This document shows, in pieces, positions 1 through 7,728 of a stretch of 64,000 bases of DNA. Origin of the DNA: Nanobdellota archaeon (GTDB lineage Archaea > Nanobdellota > Nanobdellia > Pacearchaeales > GW2011-AR1); the NCBI GenBank assembly GCA_013329055.1, contig DUKY01000016.1:1-64000 (forward strand). The letters run 5' to 3'. The notes below the pieces were generated by a model. The model had not been told where the DNA came from and searched no databases. It was given only the letters and a program-made list of their open reading frames with translations. Each line of letters opens with the position of its first letter. The stretch's first letter is position 1. The position numbers and the translations under genes are program-made.

Positions 1-91
1 GGGTTTCTAAAAAGATGAAATTTAGGTTAAATTTGCAGTATTAAATAGTTTTATGCCTCGCTAATTTCAAAAAAATTTTCAATAACAATAA

Positions 92-101
92 TCCTTATAA
101 A
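92..101 (+). promoter_or_regulatory. TATA-box-like element upstream of ftsZ
   Basis: The sequence CTTATAAATG lies about 22-30 bases before the ftsZ start codon, the usual place for an archaeal TATA box serving a leaderless or very short-leader transcript. No Shine-Dalgarno sequence precedes the ATG, which fits. This rests on sequence and spacing only. Confidence 0.45.
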
Positions 102-122
102 TGGATATAACTTTTTTTTGTC

Positions 123-1244
123 ATGGAGGATATATATGAAGTGGTGAGTGCTCAAAAAGGTATTGAGCATATTAATTCAGGGATTTCACCGGAAATAAGA
201 GAGATTGATAAAGAATTAGCAGAACTTCTTAAAAAGCAATCTGCAAAAATTAAAGTTATCGGTATTGGCGGAGGAGGAAATAATTCTTTAAGCCGAATGC
301 GTGAAATTGGTATTAAAGGCGGCGAACTTATTGCAATTAATACAGATGCTCAGGATTTATTATATGCTAATGCTGACCAAAAAATTTTAATCGGTAAAGA
401 ATTAACTCAGGGTCTTGGTGCAGGGAGTAACCCAAAAATTGGTGCTGAAGCGGCAAAGGAATCTGAAGCAGAAATTAAGAAAAAAATTGCCGGAAGTGAC
501 ATGATTTTTATTACATGTGGTCTTGGAGGTGGAACAGGTACTGGTGCAGCTCCAGTAGTTGCAAATCTTGCAAAAAAACAAGGTGCTTTGACAATTGGTG
601 TTGTTACTATGCCTTTTACAATTGAAGGAAGAAAAAGGATTGAAAATGCTATGGATGGTCTTGAAAGAATGCAAAATTGCGTAGATACTTTAATTGTTAT
701 TCCTAATGATAAATTATTAGAATTGGCTCCGGATTTACCTCTTCAAACTGCTTTTAAAATTTCAGATGAAATTTTGACTAATGCTGTTAAAGGTACAACT
801 GAATTAGTTACAACTTCCGGACTAGTTAATTTGGATTTTGCAGATGTTAAAGCTGTAATGGTTAATGGTGGCGTTTCATTAATTGGCATGGGAGAATCAG
901 ACACAGAAAATAGAGCATTTGATGCAGTCGAGAAAGCAATTCAAAATCCATTATTAGATGTTGATATTTCAAATGCTATGGGAGCTTTAGTTAATATTGT
1001 TGGAGGTCCAAATATGAGTTTGGAAGAGTGCAAATCAGTTATAGAGACTGTTGGAAATCGATTAAATCCTGATGCTAAATTAATTTGGGGGGCACAAATT
1101 TCAGAAGATATGGAAAATTCTATCAGAGTTTTATTAATTGTTACGGGAGTTAAAAGCTCACAAATTACAGGTCATTCAGATTCTAAAGAAAATCTTAGAC
1201 AAAAAGAGATAGAAGAAGAGCTTGGAATTGAATTTTATGAATAA
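123..1244 (+). CDS. ftsZ: Cell division protein FtsZ
   Basis: Tubulin-like GTPase that polymerises into the cytokinetic ring. The 373-residue protein has the N-terminal Rossmann start GIGGGGNN (about residues 47-54), the tubulin signature GGGTGTG at residues 135-141 followed by AAP, and the T7-loop region with the NLDFADVK motif that completes the GTPase site of the neighbouring subunit. Length and motif order are those of an archaeal FtsZ. It has a roughly 40-residue N-terminal extension before the GTPase core, as in archaeal FtsZ1-type proteins. In many archaea ftsZ lies directly upstream of secE; here secE follows 1.9 kb later after four small genes. A TATA-like element and no visible ribosome binding site suggest leaderless transcription. 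Confidence 0.97.
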   Translation: MEDIYEVVSAQKGIEHINSGISPEIREIDKELAELLKKQSAKIKVIGIGGGGNNSLSRMREIGIKGGELIAINTDAQDLLYANADQKILIGKELTQGLGAGSNPKIGAEAAKESEAEIKKKIAGSDMIFITCGLGGGTGTGAAPVVANLAKKQGALTIGVVTMPFTIEGRKRIENAMDGLERMQNCVDTLIVIPNDKLLELAPDLPLQTAFKISDEILTNAVKGTTELVTTSGLVNLDFADVKAVMVNGGVSLIGMGESDTENRAFDAVEKAIQNPLLDVDISNAMGALVNIVGGPNMSLEECKSVIETVGNRLNPDAKLIWGAQISEDMENSIRVLLIVTGVKSSQITGHSDSKENLRQKEIEEELGIEFYE

Positions 1245-1292
1245 CTCATAAAAAAAAGGTTTTATAAAGTTGAATGCTTTAGTAAATGTTAG

Positions 1293-1730
1293 ATGAGTTT
1301 AGAGAATTTGCCATCAATCACAAGATATGATGGAGAAATCACAAGCAAAAGTCATTTTGGAAGAAGCACAGTTTTAAAAATTGATTTTGAAACTCCAAGA
1401 GATTATTTACCTAAAATCAGAGGAGAAGATGGGAATTTTCCAAGATGCGGTGAAGATATAATTATTTATTTCTGTAATAATAAAGCTTCAGAGGTTATTG
1501 AAGAAGCGTTAAATAAGGCTAATATTTCGGAATATAAAGGATTAAATTTGGGTCAAAAAATTGTTAGGGCAATAAGACATCCGAAAAAAGGTTTGGATAA
1601 TTTAACTATTGCTTTATGCAGAAATTTTAAGCATTTTTTGAGAAATAGCGACGGGGTTTGCACAAAACCTTCAAAGAACTGCAAATATTGCGTAGAAAAA
1701 GAGACAAGCAAATATATTTGCAAAAAATAA
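1293..1730 (+). CDS. Hypothetical protein with C-terminal cysteine cluster
   Basis: A 145-residue soluble protein that I do not recognise. The last 30 residues hold a cysteine group, C-x6-C-x2-C followed by a further C near the end (CTKPSKNCKYC, then YICKK), which could bind a metal ion. Further Cys residues occur at SFPRCGED-like and YFCNN positions in the middle. It starts 48 bases after ftsZ, and a TATA-like TTTATAAAG about 27 bases upstream of its ATG suggests its own promoter. It sits between ftsZ and secE, which are usually adjacent, so it may be a lineage-specific insertion. No function is assigned. Confidence 0.75.
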   Translation: MSLENLPSITRYDGEITSKSHFGRSTVLKIDFETPRDYLPKIRGEDGNFPRCGEDIIIYFCNNKASEVIEEALNKANISEYKGLNLGQKIVRAIRHPKKGLDNLTIALCRNFKHFLRNSDGVCTKPSKNCKYCVEKETSKYICKK

Positions 1731-1785
1731 ATTATAATAATTAAATAATATAAATATATATAAATAAATTAAACATGGAGAATTT

Positions 1786-2298
1786 ATGGTTATTGATGAG
1801 AAAAAAATAAGAGACACTTATTCTAAAATTAGCCATTTAAAGACATCCAGAGAGAAGATGGGTAAAGAAGAAGGAGAAATGTTTGATGCTTATGTTGATT
1901 TATTAGGAGAGAATGCTAGAGGATTAATTGATGAATTTAGAGAGATGTCAGAGGTTTATATTAAATCAAGGGATTTTGAACAATTACCTAGCAGAGAAAA
2001 AGGGATTATTTATTATCAATTATATTTAATGCATGTAGATCGAGGAAGAGAATATTTAGGGGAGTCAAGAAGACTTTGTGATGAGATTACAAAAGGAAAT
2101 AGAGAAGAATCAATTTTAAGAGCAGATTTAGAAGGAATAACCGGAACAGCAGACATTTTAGTTGGAAGAGAATTTGCAAATAAAGCTTATCGTGTAGGGG
2201 GTTTACCTCAAACAGTTCCGTTAGACGAAAGAAAAAAATTATTCAAGAGATATATTGGTAGTCTTTTAGATCAATATGAACCGGGTAAAATACATTAG
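1786..2298 (+). CDS. Hypothetical protein, first of three related small proteins
   Basis: A 170-residue, charged, probably all-helical soluble protein with no signal peptide or membrane segment. The start is supported by GGAG about 5 bases upstream of the ATG. Its middle part (LPSREKGIIYYQLYLMHVDRG) shares the spacing Y-x2-L-x2-(M/L)-H with the two following genes (YFYQGLALLHMNNA and YVFRGIATLHFSNA), so the three look like diverged tandem paralogues. The three genes run in one direction with gaps of 15 bases or less. The function is unknown. Confidence 0.75.
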   Translation: MVIDEKKIRDTYSKISHLKTSREKMGKEEGEMFDAYVDLLGENARGLIDEFREMSEVYIKSRDFEQLPSREKGIIYYQLYLMHVDRGREYLGESRRLCDEITKGNREESILRADLEGITGTADILVGREFANKAYRVGGLPQTVPLDERKKLFKRYIGSLLDQYEPGKIH

Positions 2299-2313
2299 AT
2301 TATAATTTTTAAA

Positions 2314-2697
2314 ATGGACGAAGAACAAATTTATAGAAATCTTACTGAGGAATACAAAATATTAGACCAAAGTATTTTGGATTCTTATCCCGGAAAATTA
2401 AGTGATAATCAATTAGGTTATTTTTATCAAGGTTTAGCATTACTGCATATGAATAATGCAAAACAATTTTATTTGGATGCAAATAGTGCTACAACATTAG
2501 ATTCCCCTCTTGCAGAAGAATTGAGCGATGCATTTGGAATTCAAGCAGGAGCTCATCATGTTCTTGCAAAAATATATCGTGAAGAATCTAAAAAGTTAGG
2601 GATTACAAATGATTCGCGTATTAATGAAAAAGAAAGTGAACTTGTAAAAGCGATATTAACGCAACATCCTATGTGGAAATTTAACGATGAGTTCTAA
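2314..2697 (+). CDS. Hypothetical protein, second of three tandem paralogues
   Basis: A 127-residue helical protein. It aligns by eye with the next gene along most of its length: LSDNQLGYFYQGLALLHMNNAKQF here against LNNQQLSYVFRGIATLHFSNAQKF-type sequence there, and both end in (L/I)xxHPM(W/Y)K. It begins 15 bases after the preceding gene and its 3' end overlaps the next start by 11 bases, so the three probably form one transcript with coupled translation. I do not recognise the family. Confidence 0.75.
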   Translation: MDEEQIYRNLTEEYKILDQSILDSYPGKLSDNQLGYFYQGLALLHMNNAKQFYLDANSATTLDSPLAEELSDAFGIQAGAHHVLAKIYREESKKLGITNDSRINEKESELVKAILTQHPMWKFNDEF

Positions 2698-3082
2698 TGA
2701 TATTTGCACGATTTTAGTAGATGAATTATTTAATAGGGATAAAATTTATTTAGAAAAATCCATCGCAGGATTAAACAATCAACAATTAAGTTATGTTTTT
2801 AGGGGAATTGCAACATTACATTTTTCTAATGCCCAAAAATTTGAAAATTATTTTACAACAATGTGTGAGGAAATAAAAGATGCTACACCAAAAGAAATTA
2901 ATTTTTTAAAAGAATCATTAGATTATCAAAGAAAGGCTCATTTATACATCTCACTTGCATTTAGAAAAAGAGCTAAAAGTTTAGGATTAGAAGATGATTT
3001 GAGGATAAAGGATTCAGATGAAATTGTTTATCATATTATTGCAAATCATCCGATGTATAAATCTTTTAAAACAGAAAAATAA
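2687..3082 (+). CDS. Hypothetical protein, third of three tandem paralogues
   Basis: A 131-residue helical protein, the closest relative of the gene just upstream, sharing the FRGIATLHFSNA-type core and the HPMYKSF C-terminal motif. Its ATG lies inside the end of the previous gene. Nothing identifies a catalytic site. The trio sits between ftsZ and secE, so a link to cell division or secretion is possible, but position is the only evidence for that. Confidence 0.75.
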   Translation: MSSNDICTILVDELFNRDKIYLEKSIAGLNNQQLSYVFRGIATLHFSNAQKFENYFTTMCEEIKDATPKEINFLKESLDYQRKAHLYISLAFRKRAKSLGLEDDLRIKDSDEIVYHIIANHPMYKSFKTEK

Positions 3083-3135
3083 ATCAGATTTATCAAAAAC
3101 TTAACTTTTTTAAACTAATTATTTCTATTATATAT

Positions 3136-3315
3136 ATGAAAATTTATGAATCAATTAAATCATTTTCTTTAAAATGCAAAAGAGTATGGTTTTCGATGAA
3201 AAAACCTTCAAGAAAAGAATATGAAACTATCGCGAAAGTTTCTGGTATTGGAATTTTAATTCTTGGTGCTATGGGTTTTTTAATCTCGATTATTATGAAA
3301 CTTTTTATTCAATAG
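3136..3315 (+). CDS. secE: Protein translocase subunit SecE / Sec61 gamma
   Basis: Small essential subunit of the Sec translocon that clamps SecY. The frame encodes 59 residues: a charged amphipathic N-terminal helix, the conserved KKPSRKEYETIAKVSG hinge, then a single membrane helix (IGILILGAMGFLISIIMKLF). Size and architecture match archaeal Sec61 gamma. It lies 53 bases after the third paralogue. In many archaea the order is ftsZ-secE-spt5; here spt5 does not follow, and a nuclease gene on the opposite strand begins 9 bases after the stop. Confidence 0.93.
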   Translation: MKIYESIKSFSLKCKRVWFSMKKPSRKEYETIAKVSGIGILILGAMGFLISIIMKLFIQ

Positions 3316-3323
3316 AATTAAAA

Positions 3324-4118
3324 TTATAATTTTTTTTGTATTTCTTTGACAATTCCGCCAAATTCCGGACACATGCTTTTATATTCACACCAGTCACAAA
3401 GTATTGATTTTTTCGACGGAAATTCAGTGGTGGATTCAATTTCTTTGATTAGATTTAATGTTTCTTGTTTTAATTGTTTTAGTTGTTCATTTGTTCTTGT
3501 GGAGATTATTTTTGTGTTATGTGCTAAATAATGCCAGACTAAAAGTACTTTTTTGTCATTTCCAAATTTTTCTTTTATTGCTATTGAATAAAGTGCAAGT
3601 TGTCTGTCTGTTTCAAATTTTTCCTGAGGGGGCAAACTATTTGCAGTTTTATAATCATGAATCTCAATTATGTTTGTTTTTGTATTATGAACCAAACGAT
3701 CAATAAATCCTTGTATCTGGAATTCTTCATCTAATTTTATTAAAATTCTGTCTTCAACGCTGACTGTTCCATCATTAAATGGTTTATTTCTCATATAATA
3801 ATCAAGCAAGAATTGTATTCCTTTGTTGAAATAATCTTTATCTGTTAAATTATGTCTTACAATTTTTATATTTGGTACAAATGTTTTTTGCCATGTTTCT
3901 GCATAACGGGTTATAACTTCATCAAGGGTTGGGATTCTTCCTTCCATTACACTTTGATAAAGCCATTCTAAAGCATCGTGAACTGATGAACCTAAATGTG
4001 CTTCAATACTTTTTTCTATTTCGGGGATTATTTTGTCAATGTATCTTAATTTAAATTTATAAGGACATTGTTCAAAAGAACTTAATCTGGAATGAGAATA
4101 AATCACCATAAGTAACAT
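3324..4118 (-). CDS. RecB/Cas4-like PD-(D/E)XK nuclease with predicted Fe-S cluster
   Basis: A 264-residue single-domain nuclease of the PD-(D/E)XK superfamily. The N-terminus (SHSRLSSFEQCPYKFKLRYID) is the typical opening of RecB/AddB/Cas4-type domains. Candidate catalytic residues are His47 (GSSVHDAL), Asp140 (IQGFIDRL), Asp155 and Lys157 (EIHDYKTA), with the QLALY motif (about residues 173-177) after them. Four cysteines, Cys18 near the N-terminus and Cys241, Cys244 and Cys250 (CDWCEYKSMC) at the C-terminus, are spaced as in Fe-S-containing AddB and Cas4 nucleases. It probably acts in DNA repair; with no CRISPR or cas gene nearby, a Cas4 role is not supported. An in-frame ATG three codons downstream (4109) is an alternative start. 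Confidence 0.88.
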   Translation of the reverse strand: MLLMVIYSHSRLSSFEQCPYKFKLRYIDKIIPEIEKSIEAHLGSSVHDALEWLYQSVMEGRIPTLDEVITRYAETWQKTFVPNIKIVRHNLTDKDYFNKGIQFLLDYYMRNKPFNDGTVSVEDRILIKLDEEFQIQGFIDRLVHNTKTNIIEIHDYKTANSLPPQEKFETDRQLALYSIAIKEKFGNDKKVLLVWHYLAHNTKIISTRTNEQLKQLKQETLNLIKEIESTTEFPSKKSILCDWCEYKSMCPEFGGIVKEIQKKL

Positions 4119-4234
4119 AAAAAAAAATTACTTAAAAACTTTTAGATGATTTTTATGATGATAGGCTTTGTTGAAGGTTATAAAAAGATATTGAAATAAG
4201 AAACTTTATATATATAATTTTAAGATTTATTAAT

Positions 4235-4801
4235 ATGACAGAAAAGATATTCCTTAAAGATTACTCAATTTTACATTGGGAACGACCTGTTAAAGAAGGT
4301 GTTGATAGTATGTTATGGATGTACAATGGTTCTACAAAATTAGTTGAGCAAATTGGTTTTGACTTGTTAAATGAAACTATTGGGCAGTTCAAAATTTTTA
4401 GTTCAGCAACAAAATACCTTGCAGATATTGTTCATCTTGGTGAAGATTATCTTAGCATGGGAGAACCTATTTCTGGGGAGGAAAAAAGAGAAATTTTATT
4501 TGTAGGAGGATTAACAATTTATATAGAGGGTCAAATCCCTGGAACAGATATTCAAGGATATGATTTTGAAAAGCATGAAAAGATTTGGATTGCTAAAAGT
4601 CCTGAAGAAAAGTATTGTTCTTCTAATGGTTTAAGAGATTTAATTTTAGAAAATTCTTCTAATCCAAAAGAGAGAATTGAAGCGATACTTTTAGGTTATC
4701 AAACTCAGGAAGATAATAAAAAGAATGCTCAAGATAGAAGAGATTATGATAGTTGGAAAAGGGGACGTATGCAAGGACAGGACGAAGGACCTATTTTTTA
4801 G
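4235..4801 (+). CDS. Hypothetical protein
   Basis: A 188-residue soluble protein with no signal peptide or membrane helix, and a very polar C-terminal tail (RRDYDSWKRGRMQGQDEG). It has its own TATA-like element (TTTATATATA about 30 bases upstream of the ATG) and stands alone between two genes on the opposite strand. No motif is recognised. Codon use is similar to its neighbours, so it is probably a genuine single-gene unit. Confidence 0.7.
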   Translation: MTEKIFLKDYSILHWERPVKEGVDSMLWMYNGSTKLVEQIGFDLLNETIGQFKIFSSATKYLADIVHLGEDYLSMGEPISGEEKREILFVGGLTIYIEGQIPGTDIQGYDFEKHEKIWIAKSPEEKYCSSNGLRDLILENSSNPKERIEAILLGYQTQEDNKKNAQDRRDYDSWKRGRMQGQDEGPIF

Positions 4802-4855
4802 AGATGTTTTTATTAATTTTAACTTAAAAACTTTTAGATGATTTTAGAAAGAAAT

Positions 4856-5266
4856 TTATTTTTTAAATTCATAATCTTTTCCTGAAACTTTTTCTTTTGC
4901 TTTTTGCAAAAAAGAATCATAATTCGGCAAATTTCTAAATTCTATTTCTTTACCTTGTTCTTTTGCTCTTTTTATTCCATATTCCATTCCTTTAGAGATT
5001 CCTCGATCTTGATATACTACTGTTTTTTTAGCTAAATTCCCCCAAGAAATTCCGGCATTTATTCCTAAACTTCTTTCTTTTTCATCTTTATCATTTAAAA
5101 TTCCGTCTTGGGTATAAAATAAATGTGAAGCATAAGGATATTCACCTCTTGTTAAACTATCATGAACACATGCTCTTGCATATAAAATATTTAATTCAGT
5201 TTCATGATATCCTTCTCCTTTAAAAGGAGATTCAATCACAACTAATTTTTCTAAATCTGATTCCAT
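4856..5266 (-). CDS. Nucleoside 2-deoxyribosyltransferase-like / DUF7768-type protein
   Basis: A 136-residue Rossmann-like protein. The order of motifs, VVIESPFKGEGYHETELNILYARA at the start, then PYASHLFYT, then ERSLGINAGISW, then KGMEYGIKRAKEQGKEIEFRNL, matches the small family of nucleoside deoxyribosyltransferase-like proteins frequently found in phages and small genomes. The conserved acidic residues in KDEKERSLGINAG are where such families place catalytic or substrate-binding side chains. The substrate cannot be told from sequence. The assignment is from memory of the family pattern. Confidence 0.7.
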   Translation of the reverse strand: MESDLEKLVVIESPFKGEGYHETELNILYARACVHDSLTRGEYPYASHLFYTQDGILNDKDEKERSLGINAGISWGNLAKKTVVYQDRGISKGMEYGIKRAKEQGKEIEFRNLPNYDSFLQKAKEKVSGKDYEFKK

Positions 5267-5319
5267 AAACAGATTAAACTTTTTTATTTTTTAAAGAAAT
5301 ATATAATTTAAAAGATATT

Positions 5320-5847
5320 TTATCTCATTATCCTATATTTTTCAAAAGCTTCGCCAAAAGCTTCATTTATTTGTTTTTCTGTAAGAATAAATCTTTTTTC
5401 ACCACGATATAAAACTAATCCTCCGGTTTTTAAATCAGTTATCATTTTTTTAGGTTCTTCTAAATAATGTTTTTGAAATTCATTAAGTAACACCTCATCT
5501 TCTTGTCCTTCCGGAAAACAAATAGAAGTATTTTTTTCTCCTAAAAAATAAATGTCTACTAGATTTTCTAATAAAACTAAATTTCCTTCTACTTTCATAA
5601 AATATTCTCTTTGTTTCATTACATTTGGTTTTATATGTGCATTTGTAATAAGAGGACCAAAAGAAAAATCTTGTTTTTTACAGATTTCTTCTAATGGATT
5701 AAAATATCTGTCTACAATTTCTTCATTGCCTCTAAAATTTCGTTCAAGATTTTCTTTAAAAAGATATGTTACAATATCAAAAGGCATTTTAACAGGAACT
5801 TCTTGGGAGATAATTCTTGAAATATATTTTTGAATTATGTTTAACAT
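5320..5847 (-). CDS. Hypothetical protein
   Basis: A 175-residue soluble protein, alpha/beta in character, that I do not recognise. It lies 53 bases upstream of the deoxyribosyltransferase-like gene on the same strand and could be co-transcribed with it. No signal peptide, membrane segment or cysteine cluster is visible. It is the last gene before a gene-poor stretch that opens the accessory island. Confidence 0.65.
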   Translation of the reverse strand: MLNIIQKYISRIISQEVPVKMPFDIVTYLFKENLERNFRGNEEIVDRYFNPLEEICKKQDFSFGPLITNAHIKPNVMKQREYFMKVEGNLVLLENLVDIYFLGEKNTSICFPEGQEDEVLLNEFQKHYLEEPKKMITDLKTGGLVLYRGEKRFILTEKQINEAFGEAFEKYRIMR

Positions 5848-6049
5848 ATAAAATTATTAGATTAATGCTTTTTAAGGATTATCATAAAGAAAACTGATTG
5901 GTTTTCACGAAGAAAATTTGCGAAACAAAAAGCGACCTCGTGAATTTTAATTTTTCTTTTATGAGATGGTTCCTACGACCAATAAATAAGAGAGATTGCT
6001 CACTTTTTGTTTCTTTTTTTGGAAAAAAGAAGATTTTAGCATCAAAAAA

Positions 6050-6170
6050 ACAATGGGCCACCACACACTAAAGTGTGTGGTTTGTAAAGACCCTTGTTTT
6101 TAGGATGCTCAAGAATTGAAGACAAGTAAAAGACCACATCCTAAAGGAGGAGGTTTTCAATTCTTGACAT
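6050..6170 (-). other. Structured segment resembling an IS200/IS605 right end or omegaRNA scaffold
   Basis: This part of the 5848-6232 gene-free stretch holds three perfect pairings. A hairpin at 6061-6080 (CCACACACTAAAGTGTGTGG) reads CACTTTAGTG at its tip on the minus strand. A 12-bp inverted repeat joins 6109-6120 with 6156-6167. A 7-bp pairing joins 6101-6107 with 6137-6143 and crosses the 12-bp pairing, so an RNA copy could form a pseudoknot. A stem with a CTTTAG loop near the end is typical of IS605-family right ends and TnpB guide-RNA scaffolds. No tnpA or tnpB gene is present, so this would be a remnant, or an unrelated structured RNA. The remainder of the stretch (5848-6050) shows nothing I can name. 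Confidence 0.35.
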
Positions 6171-6183
6171 AAGAAATATTTAT

Positions 6184-6222
6184 ATACTCTTTATATATAA
6201 GAGATATATACTAAATATATAA
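6184..6222 (+). promoter_or_regulatory. Promoter region of the DUF2683/RelE-type toxin-antitoxin pair
   Basis: A run of TATA-like sequence (TTTATATATAAG and related) lies 15-45 bases upstream of the antitoxin ATG, embedded in an AT-only stretch. It is a plausible archaeal promoter. No clear operator palindrome is resolved, because the whole stretch is built of TA steps. Confidence 0.35.
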
Positions 6223-6232
6223 AATAATAAAA

Positions 6233-6478
6233 ATGGTTCAAGCAATGATTGAAATTTCTAAAGAAGCAAATCAAATATTAAATATAATCAAAGCTAGATA
6301 TAATTTAAAAACTAAAAGTGAAGCTATTTCAAAGATAGTTATTGAATGGGGTGCTAATATTATCGAACCAGAATTAAGACCCGAATATTTAGAAAAATTA
6401 GGGAAAATTGAAAAAGAAGGTTATGGCGAAACCTTTAATTCTATAGATCAATTAAGAAAGAAAATAGAAAAAAAGTAA
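6233..6478 (+). CDS. DUF2683-type ribbon-helix-helix antitoxin
   Basis: An 81-residue protein starting MVQAMIEISKEANQILNIIK and continuing with KTKSEAISKIVIEWG. This is the pattern of the archaeal DUF2683 family: a ribbon-helix-helix DNA-binding N-terminus and a charged toxin-binding tail. It lies 10 bases upstream of a RelE-type toxin gene, the standard antitoxin-first order, and probably represses its own promoter. The pair stands at the left side of the accessory island. Confidence 0.8.
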   Translation: MVQAMIEISKEANQILNIIKARYNLKTKSEAISKIVIEWGANIIEPELRPEYLEKLGKIEKEGYGETFNSIDQLRKKIEKK

Positions 6479-6488
6479 ATTTCGCAAA

Positions 6489-6761
6489 ATGCCAAGGCAA
6501 TATAAGACAAGTAAAGAGTTTGATAGAATTCTAGCTAAACTTGAAAAGAAAGACAAACAACTTTATGAGAATCTTTTTAATAAAATGAATGAAGTTTTGA
6601 ACAGCATAGATATAGACCACTATAAAAATTTAAGATACGACATGAGAGAATTTAAACGAGTTCATGTAGGGCATTTTGTTTTAGTATTCAAATTTGACAA
6701 AATAAATAATCTTATTTTATTTTCTGATTTTGACCATCATGATAAGATTTACAAAAATTAG
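6489..6761 (+). CDS. RelE/ParE-family toxin
   Basis: A 90-residue basic protein with the RelE/ParE fold pattern: an N-terminal helical pair (SKEFDRILAKLEKKDKQLYENLFNKMNEVL), then LRYDMREFKRVHVGHFVLVFKFD and a final strand LILFSDFDHHDKIY. The R-x-x-H-V-G-H-F-V-L-V-F segment corresponds to the (Y/R)R(I/V)xxGxxRhhh core of the family. RelE toxins cleave mRNA on the ribosome; ParE poisons gyrase; sequence alone does not decide between them. It is paired with the DUF2683-type antitoxin upstream. Confidence 0.82.
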   Translation: MPRQYKTSKEFDRILAKLEKKDKQLYENLFNKMNEVLNSIDIDHYKNLRYDMREFKRVHVGHFVLVFKFDKINNLILFSDFDHHDKIYKN

Positions 6762-7137
6762 TTTCTTTTCAGTCAGGCGAAAACGACAACCATTTATCAA
6801 ACACAATAATGCAAAAGAGATTTTTAAGTTTTTTTCGTAAATTAGCGAGGGACAAATTAAAACTAACATCGGGATATAGAGAAGTTGTTTGCAGTAGGCA
6901 AAATTTTTGGGAGTGCCGAGCCGAGGCATTTCTATTTAAAGTGCTGTTAAACTCCTCGAACGAAGTGAAAGTAATTTTGAGAGGCGTCCATTCTAATGAA
7001 CGTAGTGATACATCGAGGACAAGAAGCTAGGGACAATTTTAGTATATCAAAGTCAAAGGCTCTTTTAGTTAATACATTAGGGGAGTTCCATTTATAAATA
7101 ATAAAATTTATATTGTAGAGAATATACTTTGATTATA
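6762..7137 (+). other. Gene-free stretch with shifted base composition and small inverted repeats
   Basis: No convincing gene. The part from about 6860 to 7030 is clearly richer in G+C than its surroundings and contains small inverted repeats (TGCC-GAGCCGA-GGCA near 6912; CTCCTCGA against GAGAGG near 6955-6995). An open frame across 6809-7030 has atypical amino-acid use and is not accepted as a gene. At 7028-7046 the segment TAGGGACAATTTTAGTATA is roughly an inverted copy of 9443-9462, so these two sites may mark the edges of the two-gene cassette between them. Confidence 0.4.
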
Positions 7138-7728
7138 ATGGCAAGAAAAAAGAAAATGTATGAGGATGGAAGTTTAGCCCATTTTGCAGATTTAGGATTC
7201 TCAAAAGTTAAAAAATATGCCAAAAGCAAAGATATAGTTGATAAACTACTAGGATTTAATATTCTTGCATTAATACTTGTTTTAGGCTTAGCTATCTCTG
7301 ATTGGTTATACAATAATCCAGTTACATTTTCTTTAGATTACATAGTTATATTAGCTGTTAGTATTGTTCTTGCAGCGGTATTGGCATATTTTTATTCATT
7401 TATTTTAGAACCAATAGTGGATTTAGCTAATCGAAATATAAATGGTTTAAGATTATCAGTAATAATTCAATTTATTGCATTAACTGTAGTATTGGGAGGT
7501 CTTTTATTTAATCTAACAATCCTGACAAATATTGGGGTGGGATTATTGGGTATTCAAATATTATCTTTGTTTTTCGGAGGATTTATCAAAATTACTGATG
7601 AAAAATCGGAATTAACAGAAGACAAACCTAAAATATGGCAGATGCTAGGGAAAGTTGGAACACTTATAACAATAGGAACTTTTGTAGTGAATATAATTCT
7701 ATTTATTATAAAAAGTATAGTAAAATGA
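7138..7728 (+). CDS. Multi-pass membrane protein, partner of a HEPN-like protein
   Basis: A 196-residue protein with a basic cytoplasmic N-terminus (MARKKKMYEDGSLAHFADLGFSKVKKYAKSK) and about five hydrophobic segments: LLGFNILALILVLGLAI, YIVILAVSIVLAAVLAYFY, LSVIIQFIALTVVLGGLLF, IGVGLLGIQILSLFFGGF and LITIGTFVVNIILFII. An in-frame TTG three codons earlier is less likely than this ATG. The stop codon overlaps the next start as ATGA (7725-7728), so the two genes are almost certainly translated as a pair. The family is not recognised. The arrangement resembles two-gene defence cassettes with a membrane subunit and a helical effector. Confidence 0.75.
   Translation: MARKKKMYEDGSLAHFADLGFSKVKKYAKSKDIVDKLLGFNILALILVLGLAISDWLYNNPVTFSLDYIVILAVSIVLAAVLAYFYSFILEPIVDLANRNINGLRLSVIIQFIALTVVLGGLLFNLTILTNIGVGLLGIQILSLFFGGFIKITDEKSELTEDKPKIWQMLGKVGTLITIGTFVVNIILFIIKSIVK

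Noticed and set aside
4164..4175. GGCTTTGTTGAA, resembling an IS903-type inverted repeat end
   Set aside because: No second end or target duplication was found nearby; a single 12-base match may be chance or a very old remnant.
5882..6064. A 60-codon open frame on the minus strand
   Set aside because: It is low-complexity, Phe/Lys-rich, runs into the CCACACACT hairpin, and has no family resemblance.
6809..7030. A 73-codon open frame on the plus strand
   Set aside because: Amino-acid use is unlike the neighbours (Arg/Ser-rich tail), it lies in a base-composition island with inverted repeats, and it lacks a promoter or ribosome binding site.
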